A stretch of DNA of 64,000 nt from Candidatus Zemynaea palustris. Lineage in GTDB: Bacteria > Vulcanimicrobiota > Vulcanimicrobiia > Vulcanimicrobiales > Vulcanimicrobiaceae. Under the pieces are notes generated by a model. The model saw only the letters and a list, made by a program, of their open reading frames with translations. It was not told the origin of the DNA and made no database searches. The position numbers were made by a program, and so were the translations under genes. Where the stretch lies: assembly GCA_003134695.1 (NCBI GenBank), contig PLCB01000026.1, positions 213,684-277,683 on the forward strand. The letters are read 5' to 3'. This document shows, one piece after another, positions 8,751-16,597 of this stretch; within the stretch, counting starts at the first letter, position 1, and each line of letters begins with the position of its first letter.

Positions 8751-8760
8751 GCCGCGTCGC

Positions 8761-8780
8761 TTGGTTGGTCAATCAACCAA
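8761..8780. promoter_or_regulatory. TetR operator palindrome
   Basis: TTGGTTGGTCAATCAACCAA is an almost perfect 20-bp inverted repeat with half-site TTGGTTG. It lies between the divergent tetR (8750) and DUF3303 (8809) starts, the classic position of a TetR-family operator. Confidence 0.7.
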
Positions 8781-8808
8781 ATCCTGCCACGTGCGCCGTG
8801 GCGATGAG

Positions 8809-9078
8809 ATGCAATTCATGGTGGTCGAACGCTTCCGAGGCCAAGACGCGAAGGCGGTCTACGCACGCCTTCGCGAGCAGGGGCGGATGATGCCGGAAGG
8901 CCTGAAGTTCGTCAGCAGCTGGGTCGCCGCCGACCTGAGCCGTTGCTTTCAACTGATGGAATGCGACGACCCGACGCTTTTTCAGCGCTGGATCGCGGAG
9001 TGGTGCGACCTCATGGAGTTCGAGGTCGTCCCCGTATCGCTTGGCTCGGAGACCGCCGAGTCGCTGAAGCCGCACTGA
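8809..9078 (+). CDS. DUF3303-like protein
   Basis: The 89-residue product (MQFMVVERFRGQDAKAVYAR, then GLKFVSSWVAADLSRCFQLM and WIAEWCDLMEFEVVPV) has the ferredoxin-like beta-alpha-beta pattern of DUF3303 and related YciI-like small proteins. Function is not established for the family. The start at 8809 is chosen because homologous sequence begins there; a frame to 8722 overlaps the TetR operator. It is divergent from the TetR gene and likely shares its operator. Confidence 0.65.
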   Translation: MQFMVVERFRGQDAKAVYARLREQGRMMPEGLKFVSSWVAADLSRCFQLMECDDPTLFQRWIAEWCDLMEFEVVPVSLGSETAESLKPH

Positions 9079-9154
9079 CGCAACCGGGGACGGCCCAGTT
9101 TGCACGCACCGAAAATGGGGGCGCCGTCGGACATGAGAAGTAGGACGCGGAATA

Positions 9155-10627
9155 ATGTCTGCTATTCCGGAAGCCGTACCGCTCGGTCTCGCTTCGGCAC
9201 ACTATCTTGCAGCCGCCGGGGATCGGCGCGCGCTCTCGCTGGCACTGGTCTCGGCAGGCCGCCGTCCAGACGCGGCTCGCCTCTGCTTGGAGGCCGCCAT
9301 CGCGCAGCACGACGGCGACCTCGACCGCTGCGTCGCGCTGTTCCGGCGTGCACTCCTGGCTGCCGAGGCCCAGGAGAAGGCGTACGTCGTCGATTTGCTC
9401 GTGCCGATCTACGTGACGCAAGATCGAATTGACGAAGCGGAAACGCTACTCGAAGCCGACCACGGTAAGCCCGATTTTGAACCGGCTCGCCAAGCGCTGA
9501 AGACGGTATGCCTTGCGCGCCGCGGGAAGGCCGCGGCTGCACGGGCTTTGCGCCGCGAGGTCGAGGCGATGGACTGCAGTCATTCGGACCTGATCGCTGG
9601 CCGGGTCGCTCAGCGTCTAGCGTTATCATGTTTCTACTCGCACGACTACGACGAGGCGCTGGAACATGCGGATCGGAGCGCGCACATCTATACGTCGTTC
9701 AATGCGGGCCGGCTGCTTGCCACCTCCTATTCGATCGCTTACATCATTCATTACACGGTGACCGGTGAGATTCATGAGGCTCGACGCATCGCGGAGTTAA
9801 TGACGTCAGCTGCGCAAAGCAGCGGCGACACATCTTTCGCGACCACGGGGTTGGTCGCGCAATACGAAATCGCCGCTCAAACCGGCGATGAAGGACGGCT
9901 CACCGAGTTGCGCGCGCTCTTGCGGAAGGAAGCGCATCCCGAACTTTATCAAGAGCGATTCCCGGCGAGGATAGCAGACTTCATGCCTTTCGCTTGGGCG
10001 GGAGATTTTGACGCATTTCGAGCAGGCATCGTCGTCGTCGCCGACGCGCTTGCGAAAACGCCGGGAATGAAGTCGGTATGCTTTGCGTTGCAGGGCCTCG
10101 CTCTTTTGGCGGGGGGGGCCGAAGGCGACGCGCGCCGGCTTTCTCGCCACGCGCTGCATCTCGCCGCGCAGAAAGCGACGTCCTCGGATCCTGCTTACGA
10201 GCGTCATTCGCGCCGGGTCGGTCGGGCGCTGGCTGGGGCGACTTGCCTACTTCTGGGCGACTCCGTTCGCGGCAACCGTGCCTTGGCGATCAAACACGGG
10301 GACGGTAGCCTCGAGAATTCTGCGCTCGCTTCCATCGTTCGCGGCGGCGACTGGTCGGACGCACCGCTACGAGTGAGAGGTGTTGCGCGGATCGTTGCAG
10401 CGGTCCGTGACATCGTTCGCAGATCCGCGACGGACGGACTCCTCACTAGGAGCGAACTCTCAGTGCTCCGCTCCTTGGCCGATGGAATGACGCCCGCGCA
10501 GATCGCGCACGGCTCCGGGAGGGCCGTCAAGACGGTCCGAAATCATGCCTTTGGCATCATGCAGAAACTTCGCGTGAACGATCGCTTGGCGGCGGTCGCT
10601 CAAGCGCGCCGGATGGGTCTGATCTAA
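9155..10627 (+). CDS. LuxR-type regulator with TPR-like N-terminus
   Basis: The 490-residue protein ends in a GerE/LuxR helix-turn-helix: LLTRSELSVLRSLADGMTPA then GRAVKTVRNHAFGIMQKL, residues ~427-488. The preceding 400 residues are helical repeats of TPR/MalT character (paired helices such as ARLCLEAAIAQHDGDLDRCV), which probably serve for ligand or partner binding. There is no N-terminal receiver domain or Walker A motif. The start follows GTAGGACG. It stands alone between the DUF3303 gene and a micro-operon, and its targets are unknown. Confidence 0.75.
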   Translation: MSAIPEAVPLGLASAHYLAAAGDRRALSLALVSAGRRPDAARLCLEAAIAQHDGDLDRCVALFRRALLAAEAQEKAYVVDLLVPIYVTQDRIDEAETLLEADHGKPDFEPARQALKTVCLARRGKAAAARALRREVEAMDCSHSDLIAGRVAQRLALSCFYSHDYDEALEHADRSAHIYTSFNAGRLLATSYSIAYIIHYTVTGEIHEARRIAELMTSAAQSSGDTSFATTGLVAQYEIAAQTGDEGRLTELRALLRKEAHPELYQERFPARIADFMPFAWAGDFDAFRAGIVVVADALAKTPGMKSVCFALQGLALLAGGAEGDARRLSRHALHLAAQKATSSDPAYERHSRRVGRALAGATCLLLGDSVRGNRALAIKHGDGSLENSALASIVRGGDWSDAPLRVRGVARIVAAVRDIVRRSATDGLLTRSELSVLRSLADGMTPAQIAHGSGRAVKTVRNHAFGIMQKLRVNDRLAAVAQARRMGLI

Positions 10628-10668
10628 AATTCGGAGGGCCTAAGAAACTTTACGGGGCGGCCGTCCGC

Positions 10669-10698
10669 GGCGCATCTGGGTAATTTGCCTCATGCGCC
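10669..10698. other. Inverted repeat downstream of the LuxR gene
   Basis: GGCGCAT and ATGCGCC form a 7-bp perfect stem around a 16-base loop, between the LuxR stop and the next start. There is no T-run, so it may be a regulatory site rather than an intrinsic terminator. Confidence 0.35.
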
Positions 10699-10747
10699 AA
10701 ATGGCGCCGTTCGATAGCATGGCGGGACTCTCTTTAGGAGGACCGCC

Positions 10748-10885
10748 ATGCCTGATATTCTCGCGTTCATTCTTTGGGTCGAGGCCCAGATGCCATCCAG
10801 CTCGGCGTCGCTAGCCATTACCTGTCCGATCGACGGTAGCGGCGGCGGCGGCATCGACGGCGGCGTCCCACCACTCTGCTCTTGA
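10748..10885 (+). CDS. Short 45-residue peptide with Gly-rich tail
   Basis: ATG 10748 has a perfect AGGAGG six bases upstream. The peptide begins MPDILAFILWVEAQMPS and ends with the Gly-rich GSGGGGIDGGVPPLCS. Its TGA overlaps the TTG start of the next gene, so the two are probably translationally coupled. The strong ribosome site and the overlap are the evidence that it is real. The leader-plus-Gly/Cys-tail layout recalls bacteriocin or RiPP precursors, but nothing proves that. Confidence 0.5.
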   Translation: MPDILAFILWVEAQMPSSSASLAITCPIDGSGGGGIDGGVPPLCS

Positions 10886-11142
10886 ACGTCCGTACGCTGC
10901 CCAGACGAGATCTCGCGAAGCAGCGGCGCCAACGCCGCCTTCTCGGCGTCCCTGAGCTGCGCCTCATCGAACCGGAAACCAAGACAGATTCGACCCTTGA
11001 GTTTCTGGTGCTTTGCGAGTTTCTGGCCGGGCTCTCGATCGACCAGACGGCGACGCAGTTCCGGATGAGCAGCGAAGACGCGCAGAAACTCATACGAAGT
11101 GCGCTGCTGCAGTACGGTTTCCACTCGGTTCGCGGACGCTAG
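10882..11142 (+). CDS. Small putative helix-turn-helix protein
   Basis: The 86-residue product starts at a TTG that overlaps the preceding stop (TTGA). The C-terminal half, ALSIDQT-like (GLSIDQTATQFRMSSEDAQK), has the length and pattern of a helix-turn-helix, preceded by a basic segment (RRDLAKQRRQRR). A DNA-binding role is suggested only by this pattern. A long open frame on the other strand (10690-11376) is judged a shadow because it lacks a start signal and is full of low-complexity Arg/Ser. Confidence 0.45.
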   Translation: MNVRTLPRRDLAKQRRQRRLLGVPELRLIEPETKTDSTLEFLVLCEFLAGLSIDQTATQFRMSSEDAQKLIRSALLQYGFHSVRGR

Positions 11143-11146
11143 CGAC

Positions 11147-11521
11147 TTGGCACGAGGTCCGTTGGCACGATTTCTTACGGCGACGTTGATCGTCGTGCTG
11201 ATCGTCGCGGGCCTCGTGCTGAGCTTCCAATTCGAACTCGGCAGGCCGCTCATCATCTTCGCCGGCGGCATCTGCGTTCTCGACGCGTTCGCGCGATCGC
11301 TCGAACGCAACCGGCGCATCGTCGTTTCGACCGACCTCGCGATGTGGGCCCTAGCCGGATTGCTGTCGATGTTCATTGGGATCGCTTGGGATCATATCGG
11401 TCACGTCGTCCGCGAAAGCGCAGCCGCCGTGATCTGCGGTCTCTTGTTTCTCGCGTACAAAAACATCGCAATCACGGTCAAGCAGCGGATCGACGAACCC
11501 GACCACCGCTATCGGAATTGA
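11147..11521 (+). CDS. Small membrane protein
   Basis: The product of about 124 residues has three to four hydrophobic segments (FLTATLIVVLIVAGLVLSF, PLIIFAGGICVLDAFA, MWALAGLLSMFIGIAW, AAAVICGLLFLAY), so it is an inner-membrane protein. The TTG at 11147, just after the stop of the preceding gene, is the likely start; another TTG lies 15 bases on. It is the last gene of the three-gene unit beginning at 10748. I do not recognise a family. Confidence 0.5.
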   Translation: MARGPLARFLTATLIVVLIVAGLVLSFQFELGRPLIIFAGGICVLDAFARSLERNRRIVVSTDLAMWALAGLLSMFIGIAWDHIGHVVRESAAAVICGLLFLAYKNIAITVKQRIDEPDHRYRN

Positions 11522-11668
11522 CCTGTGTATTTCTATAAAGTGGTCAGGTCCGTCCGATGCGCTCACGATCACCTTCGGCTCCGTTTTGGTTTGCTCGTCT
11601 AAGAAAGATAGAAGCGCAGAGAGGTTGGGAGAGCTGGGAAGGTCCCACCATTCCTCGAGCAAACGGCA

Positions 11669-11698
11669 TTGCCGACCGTGGCGGATTGGGAGTATACT
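11669..11698 (+). promoter_or_regulatory. Sigma70-type promoter placed against a start codon
   Basis: TTGCCG (11669-11674), an 18-base spacer and TATACT (11693-11698) lie just before the ATG at 11708. Initiation 6-8 bases after the -10 would leave a leader of only about 3 bases, and there is no Shine-Dalgarno. Confidence 0.5.
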
Positions 11699-11707
11699 GT
11701 TGCCCTT

Positions 11708-12367
11708 ATGCGGCGATATTTTGCGGTCATCGTTGTTGCCTTCATCGTGCTCGGAGCAGCGCCGCATGCCTCGCCCACGCCAGGCGGCCACTCGGTAGAT
11801 TGGGGCTCAATTCATTCCTTTGCCGGAACGTATCACGCGGTAACGGTGCAGGATGGCGGCAACCGCGAGGAGGTCTCCGGTCACTCGAAGATCCCGTTTA
11901 GCCGCTCGTTCCCGGTCTCTGGGGCCATGGAGTACGTCTTCACCGGGGGTTCCAATGCAACCGCGCGCACGTCGGGTTCGGCGCCTACCGGCCCCTGCGC
12001 CTTCCAGCAGGAGCAGCCTAACCACTCGGGTCAGGATTCTGCGGTGCGGATCGATCTCTTCATCAATCTGAAAAACCACACGTATTCGTGGAATGCGCAG
12101 CCGATCAAGATCCATTTCGAAGAGGGCGGTTCTTCGCCCGAGTGCGGCGGCACGCCGCGAGCGATGACCACACGGGACGTCGGCATGGCGGCGGTCGGTA
12201 GTCTTCGGCTGCCGACCGGGACCGACGTGCTGTGCGGCAAAGCGACCTTCTCCGACCCAGGCGATTTCACGGCGCACGTGGATTGGTATTTTTATCCGGA
12301 CGACGGTAAGCGGCGCCAAGCTCCGGTTTGTCCCGCAGCAGTGAATCCGACCGGAGGAACGTCGTAG
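11708..12367 (+). CDS. Secreted hypothetical protein
   Basis: The 219-residue product has a signal peptide (MRRYFAVIVVAFIVLGAAPHA). The mature chain is Gly/Ser/Thr-rich and beta-strand rich, with four cysteines (GPCAFQ, PECGGT, VLCGK, PVCPA). No family is recognised. The ATG at 11708 is preferred over an upstream in-frame ATG at 11669, because that one lies on the promoter's -35 box. It is probably expressed as a nearly leaderless message and is followed at 30 bases by another exported protein gene. Confidence 0.55.
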   Translation: MRRYFAVIVVAFIVLGAAPHASPTPGGHSVDWGSIHSFAGTYHAVTVQDGGNREEVSGHSKIPFSRSFPVSGAMEYVFTGGSNATARTSGSAPTGPCAFQQEQPNHSGQDSAVRIDLFINLKNHTYSWNAQPIKIHFEEGGSSPECGGTPRAMTTRDVGMAAVGSLRLPTGTDVLCGKATFSDPGDFTAHVDWYFYPDDGKRRQAPVCPAAVNPTGGTS

Positions 12368-12396
12368 GGAAATTTTTCTGCTCGCAGGAGGTTCCG

Positions 12397-12960
12397 ATGA
12401 GAAAGCTCGTTTCGATTTCTGCCTGCGTCGGATTGGCGCTGGTTGCGCCCCTCGTATTCGCCCTGGCCGGCGAGATCTATCTCTCCGATTCGCCGTTCCA
12501 GCCCGCCGGGCTCAAGTACATCAACGGCGGCTACTTCGACGGCATTCGCGTCGACAACCACCAGTCGATCCGGACCATGTCGGGCGTCCAAGCCTACACC
12601 TGGGATGCGCCGATGAAGATCGGCTCGCAACCGTACAGCAAAGGGCTAATGTTTCACCTGGTTGGCAGCGAGACCGTCAAGGCCACTTGGAAGTTGAATA
12701 AACGCTACCGGAGTTTGTCTGCGATCATCGGCCTGGACAATGTACAGGACGTCCCGGGCGTATTTCCGCACGTGGTCGTGAACTTCATCGGCGACGGCAA
12801 GAGGGTTGGCACCGCCACGATCGACGATCAGTACGGGAAGCCGGCACCGACAGCCAGCGTCAACGTTCCCTTGACCGGCGTGAGGTCGCTCATCGTCGAG
12901 GTCATTTTGGCTCGCGCACAAGGCACAAACATCGACATCGTGAACCCGGAGCTCCAATAG
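12397..12960 (+). CDS. Secreted NPCBM-like domain protein
   Basis: The 187-residue product has a signal peptide (MRKLVSISACVGLALVAPLV) and starts after CAGGAGG. The rest matches the pattern of the NPCBM/NEW2 putative carbohydrate-binding module: a first strand (GEIYLSDSPFQPAG), YSKGLMFH followed by WKLNKRYRSLSAIIGLD, and VNVPLTGVRSLIVEVI. The domain normally binds sugars as part of glycosidases; here it is the whole protein. Binding is inferred from family only. Confidence 0.6.
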   Translation: MRKLVSISACVGLALVAPLVFALAGEIYLSDSPFQPAGLKYINGGYFDGIRVDNHQSIRTMSGVQAYTWDAPMKIGSQPYSKGLMFHLVGSETVKATWKLNKRYRSLSAIIGLDNVQDVPGVFPHVVVNFIGDGKRVGTATIDDQYGKPAPTASVNVPLTGVRSLIVEVILARAQGTNIDIVNPELQ

Positions 12961-12990
12961 TCACACAGCCCTAGCCGGAAAGAAGTTATC

Positions 12991-13488
12991 GTGCGCGTTC
13001 TCGCCCTTCCGATCACGGTCTTTGCCGCGATGCTGCTTTCGGTTGTGCCGGGCGCAGCTGCTCCGGTACCAACAATCACCGTACGGGCCTCCGTCAATCC
13101 CAACTCTTCAGGACCTGTCCTAAGTAGTCCGGTGACCATCAACTTCCTAGGGACAATCGAGGTGGTCAACTGGCCCGGGAACGCAAAATATGACCAGATC
13201 GTAGTTCAGTACAGGTGGATCGGCAGCGGAAACTTCGCATCGCCGACTCAGACGGTGCGCGGCGTTCCGGCATCGGCGGCGCTACTCAACTACACGTACG
13301 CGTGGACGATCAACTGCCCGGCCGGCGCGAGCGGCACGAATTGGCTAGCGCTTCAAGTTATCTCTCCGCGAATCAGCAAGAACACCTCGAACCCCCACGC
13401 CACTTTTATGCTGACCTGCCCCACTACCGTCAATGGCAAGAAAGTGGCGGGAAGACTCACGATCCCGACCCGGCCTCGTCGTATCTGA
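12991..13488 (+). CDS. Secreted hypothetical protein
   Basis: The 165-residue product starts at a GTG, has a signal peptide (MRVLALPITVFAAMLLSVVPG) and continues as a beta-rich chain (TITVRASVNPNSSGPVLSS, FLGTIEVVNWPG) with two cysteines (TINCPAG, MLTCPT). It probably folds as an immunoglobulin-like sandwich. No family is recognised. It lies 30 bases after the NPCBM gene on the same strand and may be co-transcribed with it. Confidence 0.5.
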   Translation: MRVLALPITVFAAMLLSVVPGAAAPVPTITVRASVNPNSSGPVLSSPVTINFLGTIEVVNWPGNAKYDQIVVQYRWIGSGNFASPTQTVRGVPASAALLNYTYAWTINCPAGASGTNWLALQVISPRISKNTSNPHATFMLTCPTTVNGKKVAGRLTIPTRPRRI

Positions 13489-13542
13489 TTCCCGCAACGC
13501 GCAACGCGCTGCTCATTATATCCGGTATCGGAGGTAATTTCG

Positions 13543-13662
13543 ATGAAATGCAAAGGGCCTGATTGTAACTGTCAAGTCTCGGAAGGCGAATACTGCAGCG
13601 ACGACTGCAAGACTACGAGCGGCCACGGTCATTGTCACTGCGGCCACGCGGCCTGCCACTAA
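13543..13662 (+). CDS. 39-residue metallothionein-like protein
   Basis: The ATG at 13543 follows GGAGGTAATTTCG. The product has eight cysteines and five histidines in 39 residues: CKGPDCNCQV near the start, YCSDDCK in the middle, and GHGHCHCGHAACH at the end. This order (CxC, then YCSxxC, then a His/Cys tail) is that of small bacterial metallothioneins of the SmtA/BmtA type, which bind zinc or cadmium in a thiolate cluster. The chain is shorter than SmtA (about 56 residues). It is cytosolic, with no signal peptide. Neighbours are exported unknowns, and no metal regulator is next to it. Confidence 0.7.
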   Translation: MKCKGPDCNCQVSEGEYCSDDCKTTSGHGHCHCGHAACH

Positions 13663-13692
13663 GACGGACTAGCGGGTCGGCGATTCGTACGG

Positions 13693-14484
13693 CTATTTCT
13701 TCACAAAGACGCGTACGACGCAGGTCTTCAGCGAGTTAATGGGGCCCCAGCTGGGGACATAGGAGGTGCTAACAATATTCAAAGAAACCGCGCCGCGTGG
13801 ATCGACCGTATAATTAACGAATCGCGTCGGACAGGTCGCCGAGTGCGTCACAGGGTAACCTTGCGCCGTCGGCGGCCCCGGATTGAACTTCAGGATGTAC
13901 TGATTCGGATAATAGTACGAGCAACCCAACATCTTCATAGTGCTTGTGAAGTTCGGTTGGCCACCCTCCGATGTGCACTGCTTCGCGTCGGTGATCAAAT
14001 AGTCGTAGTCCATGTAGAAGGAAGGTCCCACAAAGGGCGTCCCGCCCGGAAGGTACAGGCAGGCCGTGACGCGCGCGGCTTTGCAGAATGCTAACATATC
14101 CGCTGGAAGCGGGCCCAAGACCGCGGGTAGGTTGAAGTTCTTGAGTGAAAAATTCATGGGGACCAGTGTGCCCGCGCCTCCCCCTTTTTTCTTTTTCTCG
14201 AACTTCGACCCAGCCCGCTTTCCAAGCATCGCGGCGTTCGCGAAGCGTTGCAGCCGGCGCTTGTGTTCTGAGCGAAGGACTCCAAGTGAGACCCTGCGGC
14301 CGGTTTTGCTGATCGTGACCAGCGTGGCGTCGGGCAAACTGGTGCGTTCGGCGGCGCTCAGGGATTCCACGGCGCGCGCCGTAGGTGCGCCGAACGTTGG
14401 ACAAGTAGTGGCGGCGAGCAAGAGCATCAAGGCCGCGCAGCCCACGCCGCGAACGATCCGAGACGAATAGGCACGGAGCATCAT
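13693..14484 (-). CDS. Secreted hypothetical protein
   Basis: The 263-residue product starts at an ATG with GAGGGAGG six bases upstream and has a signal peptide (GVGCAALMLLLAATTCPTFG). A basic, Lys/Gly-rich linker (EKKKKGGGAG) splits an N-terminal region from a C-terminal half rich in Tyr, Pro and Cys (ARVTACLYLPGGTPF, GCSYYYPNQYILKF, SATCPTRFVNYTV). It is probably a disulfide-bonded extracellular protein. No family is recognised. Confidence 0.5.
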   Translation of the reverse strand: MMLRAYSSRIVRGVGCAALMLLLAATTCPTFGAPTARAVESLSAAERTSLPDATLVTISKTGRRVSLGVLRSEHKRRLQRFANAAMLGKRAGSKFEKKKKGGGAGTLVPMNFSLKNFNLPAVLGPLPADMLAFCKAARVTACLYLPGGTPFVGPSFYMDYDYLITDAKQCTSEGGQPNFTSTMKMLGCSYYYPNQYILKFNPGPPTAQGYPVTHSATCPTRFVNYTVDPRGAVSLNIVSTSYVPSWGPINSLKTCVVRVFVKK

Positions 14485-14564
14485 GACGTGGCCTCCCTCG
14501 ATAGAACGGACTAATGACGGTTACAGACGCTCGACGCTAAATACCTGGTGTGTGGCGCGAGGAG

Positions 14565-15461
14565 CTACTGAGCCGGAATATACGGCGCCGGGCAATCCTC
14601 GAGATCTGTAAAACCTTGCGAGTCGGTGTGCTTGACCGCAAAGACGGTCGCAGCATTCTGCTTGCCCGTCAAGTCGTAACCCGGCGGAGGCAGCTGTAGG
14701 AGCGCCGGGGTTCCGATACGTTGGCCGGCTTTCGAGAACGGATCGTCGACCTCGCGGTGGTAGGAAAAGCGCCAGCCCAAGACGTCGTCGATCGTCGAGC
14801 CGTCGGAGAGCGTCACCTGAATCCTGATGCGCATGGTGCGGCCTCCGTCGTGGTTGATCACGAGCGTCCCGCCGATCGGATCGAGCCAAACTTCGCCGCA
14901 CGGTTTGACGCCGGCGCCGCTGCCGTTGCCCGTCCCGCCGAGACCGCTGCCGCTGCCGGCCAGGCCGCCGTTGCCGTTCTCACCCGGACCCGCGCCGTTC
15001 CCCGATCCGCCGTTCTGAACGCCGACGGCCGGTGCAGTGGCCAGCGCGATCGCCGCGGGCGTCGCGTGCACCGTGTGCGGCGGCTTCACGTGCACGGCGC
15101 GCGGCGCGGCCTTCCCGCCGAGATGCCGGCGAATCGGCGCCGCAGCCCTCGCCGCGGCCCGCGCGCGTGACGCTGTAGCGGCAAATGTTACGATCGGCTC
15201 CGGCGTCACGCGCGGCGTCGGCGGCGGCGATGGTTTGGGCGTCGGCGTTTGCAACAAGATCGTCAACACTTGCGCTTTCGACTGCTCTTCGGGGTGATCC
15301 GACGTCCCGCGCGGAAACAGTCCCGCGAACAACTCGTGCAAACCGATCGCAACCGCGAACGCGATCGCGAAGCGCCGCCAGTACGTGCGGTCACGCGCAT
15401 CGGCCAGATGCGACGACGAAGGCCACTCGCCTGCGACGAGTGGCCTCTGCTGAGTGCTCAC
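14565..15461 (-). CDS. TonB-like membrane-anchored periplasmic protein
   Basis: The 298-residue product has one N-terminal transmembrane segment (FAIAFAVAIGLHELFAGLF) after a cytoplasmic stretch. A Pro-rich spacer follows (TPTPKPSPPPTPRVTPEP), then an Ala-rich and a Gly/Asn/Ser-rich stretch (to about residue 185), and finally a compact domain with two cysteines (VKPCGEVWLDP, EDCPAPYIP). The anchor plus Pro-rich spacer is the design of TonB, but the C-terminal domain does not show the usual TonB box-binding pattern. It could energise the TonB receptor encoded at 32942, which is a guess. Start is GTG. Confidence 0.5.
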   Translation of the reverse strand: MSTQQRPLVAGEWPSSSHLADARDRTYWRRFAIAFAVAIGLHELFAGLFPRGTSDHPEEQSKAQVLTILLQTPTPKPSPPPTPRVTPEPIVTFAATASRARAAARAAAPIRRHLGGKAAPRAVHVKPPHTVHATPAAIALATAPAVGVQNGGSGNGAGPGENGNGGLAGSGSGLGGTGNGSGAGVKPCGEVWLDPIGGTLVINHDGGRTMRIRIQVTLSDGSTIDDVLGWRFSYHREVDDPFSKAGQRIGTPALLQLPPPGYDLTGKQNAATVFAVKHTDSQGFTDLEDCPAPYIPAQ

Positions 15462-15492
15462 TTCAAGCCCTTTGCGTCGCCCTCAACCCAAC

Positions 15493-15798
15493 CTATGAAG
15501 GTTCCACGCCGTACGTGCGCACGTACCAGTCGTGCACCTGTTGCGGCGTCGGATAGTAACCGTACTTGCGGTAGAAGAAAGCCCGGTACGAGGATTGCCG
15601 GCGACCGGACTCCTCCATTTCCGCCTTCTTGAGCCGCTTCTTGTGATTGTAATTGGTAATGCCGATCGCGGCGGCGGCGCCGCCGAGGATAAGAATGTTG
15701 CGGGTGCTCGCCGCGCCGTCGGCCAGCGCCGGTGCCGCTGCGAACGGCGTTACGGCCATCGCGCTCGCGAGCGCCGCGGTCAGAATCCTTTTTGTCAT
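15493..15798 (-). CDS. Small exported/membrane protein of unknown function
   Basis: The 101-residue product starts with AAGGAAG well placed upstream. It has a signal peptide (RILTAALASAMAVTPFAAA), then a hydrophobic segment (TRNILILGGAAAAIGIT), a basic coil (HKKRLKKAEMEE) and a Tyr-rich tail with YRKYGYYPTPQQVHDWY. The tail resembles short domains that recur in exported proteins of acidobacteria and related lineages. Its function is unknown. Confidence 0.5.
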   Translation of the reverse strand: MTKRILTAALASAMAVTPFAAAPALADGAASTRNILILGGAAAAIGITNYNHKKRLKKAEMEESGRRQSSYRAFFYRKYGYYPTPQQVHDWYVRTYGVEPS

Positions 15799-15983
15799 AG
15801 CTCTTCCTTTCTATCCGCCGCGTGCGTGCTTCTAACGTCCCACGGCGGATTCGAGCTCACATTACCCTCAACGTTCGTCCCTTCGCGCGCATTTCTTGCC
15901 CCGGTGGCCCAAGGAGCGAGACGGCGTGCCCCCGGCTGGCACAAGGTCCGGGTTCCGAGAGCCCGAACGGTCGCACGTTTGCT

Positions 15984-16517
15984 ATGGAGGACAAAGCGCT
16001 GCAGATCGAGTCGCTGGTCCGGGCGATCCCGGACTTCCCGATCCCCGGCATCCTGTTTCGCGACATTACCCCCTTGCTCAAAGACGCGAAGGGATTCAAA
16101 GCCGCGGTCGACTTGTTCGTCGACAAATACAAGGGACAAGAAATCGATTATGTCGTCGCGATCGAAGCGCGCGGCTATATGCTCGGCGCGCCGCTGGCGT
16201 ACTCGATCGGAGCCGGTTTCGTCCCCGTGCGTAAACCCGGAAAACTGCCGGGGACGAAATTCACCGAAGAATACGCGCTCGAGTACGGCACCAATTCGCT
16301 CGAGATCCACGACGACGCGATCGGCCATGGTCAGCGCGTCTTGGTCGTCGACGACCTGCTTGCGACCGGCGGGACGGCCGCCGCGACGGCGCGCCTCCTG
16401 GAACGCCTGGGCGCGCAGATCACCGGCTTTTCCTTCTTGATCGAGCTCTCGTTCCTCGACGGACGTTCGACGCTCGAAGCCCTCGGCCATGACGTCACGA
16501 GCTTCATAACCTACTGA
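15984..16517 (+). CDS. apt: Adenine phosphoribosyltransferase
   Basis: The 177-residue enzyme converts adenine and PRPP to AMP. It shows the N-terminal APRT signature (IPDFPIPGILFRDITPLLKD), the hood motif ARGYMLGAPLAY, the flexible loop KPGKLPGTK and the PRPP-binding VLVVDDLLATGGTA. Its length is standard for the family. The ATG at 15984 is the family's usual start. It lies 80 bases before rel in the same direction, an apt-rel order known from many bacteria that links purine salvage to the stringent response. Confidence 0.95.
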   Translation: MEDKALQIESLVRAIPDFPIPGILFRDITPLLKDAKGFKAAVDLFVDKYKGQEIDYVVAIEARGYMLGAPLAYSIGAGFVPVRKPGKLPGTKFTEEYALEYGTNSLEIHDDAIGHGQRVLVVDDLLATGGTAAATARLLERLGAQITGFSFLIELSFLDGRSTLEALGHDVTSFITY

Positions 16518-16597
16518 GCGCGGCGCGTTCGGCACTTCGCGCTGCGGGTTCCGGCGTAGACTTTCGTCCGGAGTCTATGGCATGATAGGCACCACCT

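Noticed and set aside
10690..11376. Long minus-strand frame (228 codons) opposite the micro-operon
   Set aside because: It lacks a ribosome site and is low-complexity Arg/Ser/Pro-rich, as antisense shadows of high-GC genes are. The plus strand has AGGAGG and coupled genes.
11351..11791. Minus-strand frame with protein-like segments (such as EEWWDLPSSPNLSALLSFLD) across 11520-11680
   Set aside because: It overlaps the end of one plus-strand gene and the promoter and start of the next, and has no start signal. It could be a remnant, but I cannot support it.
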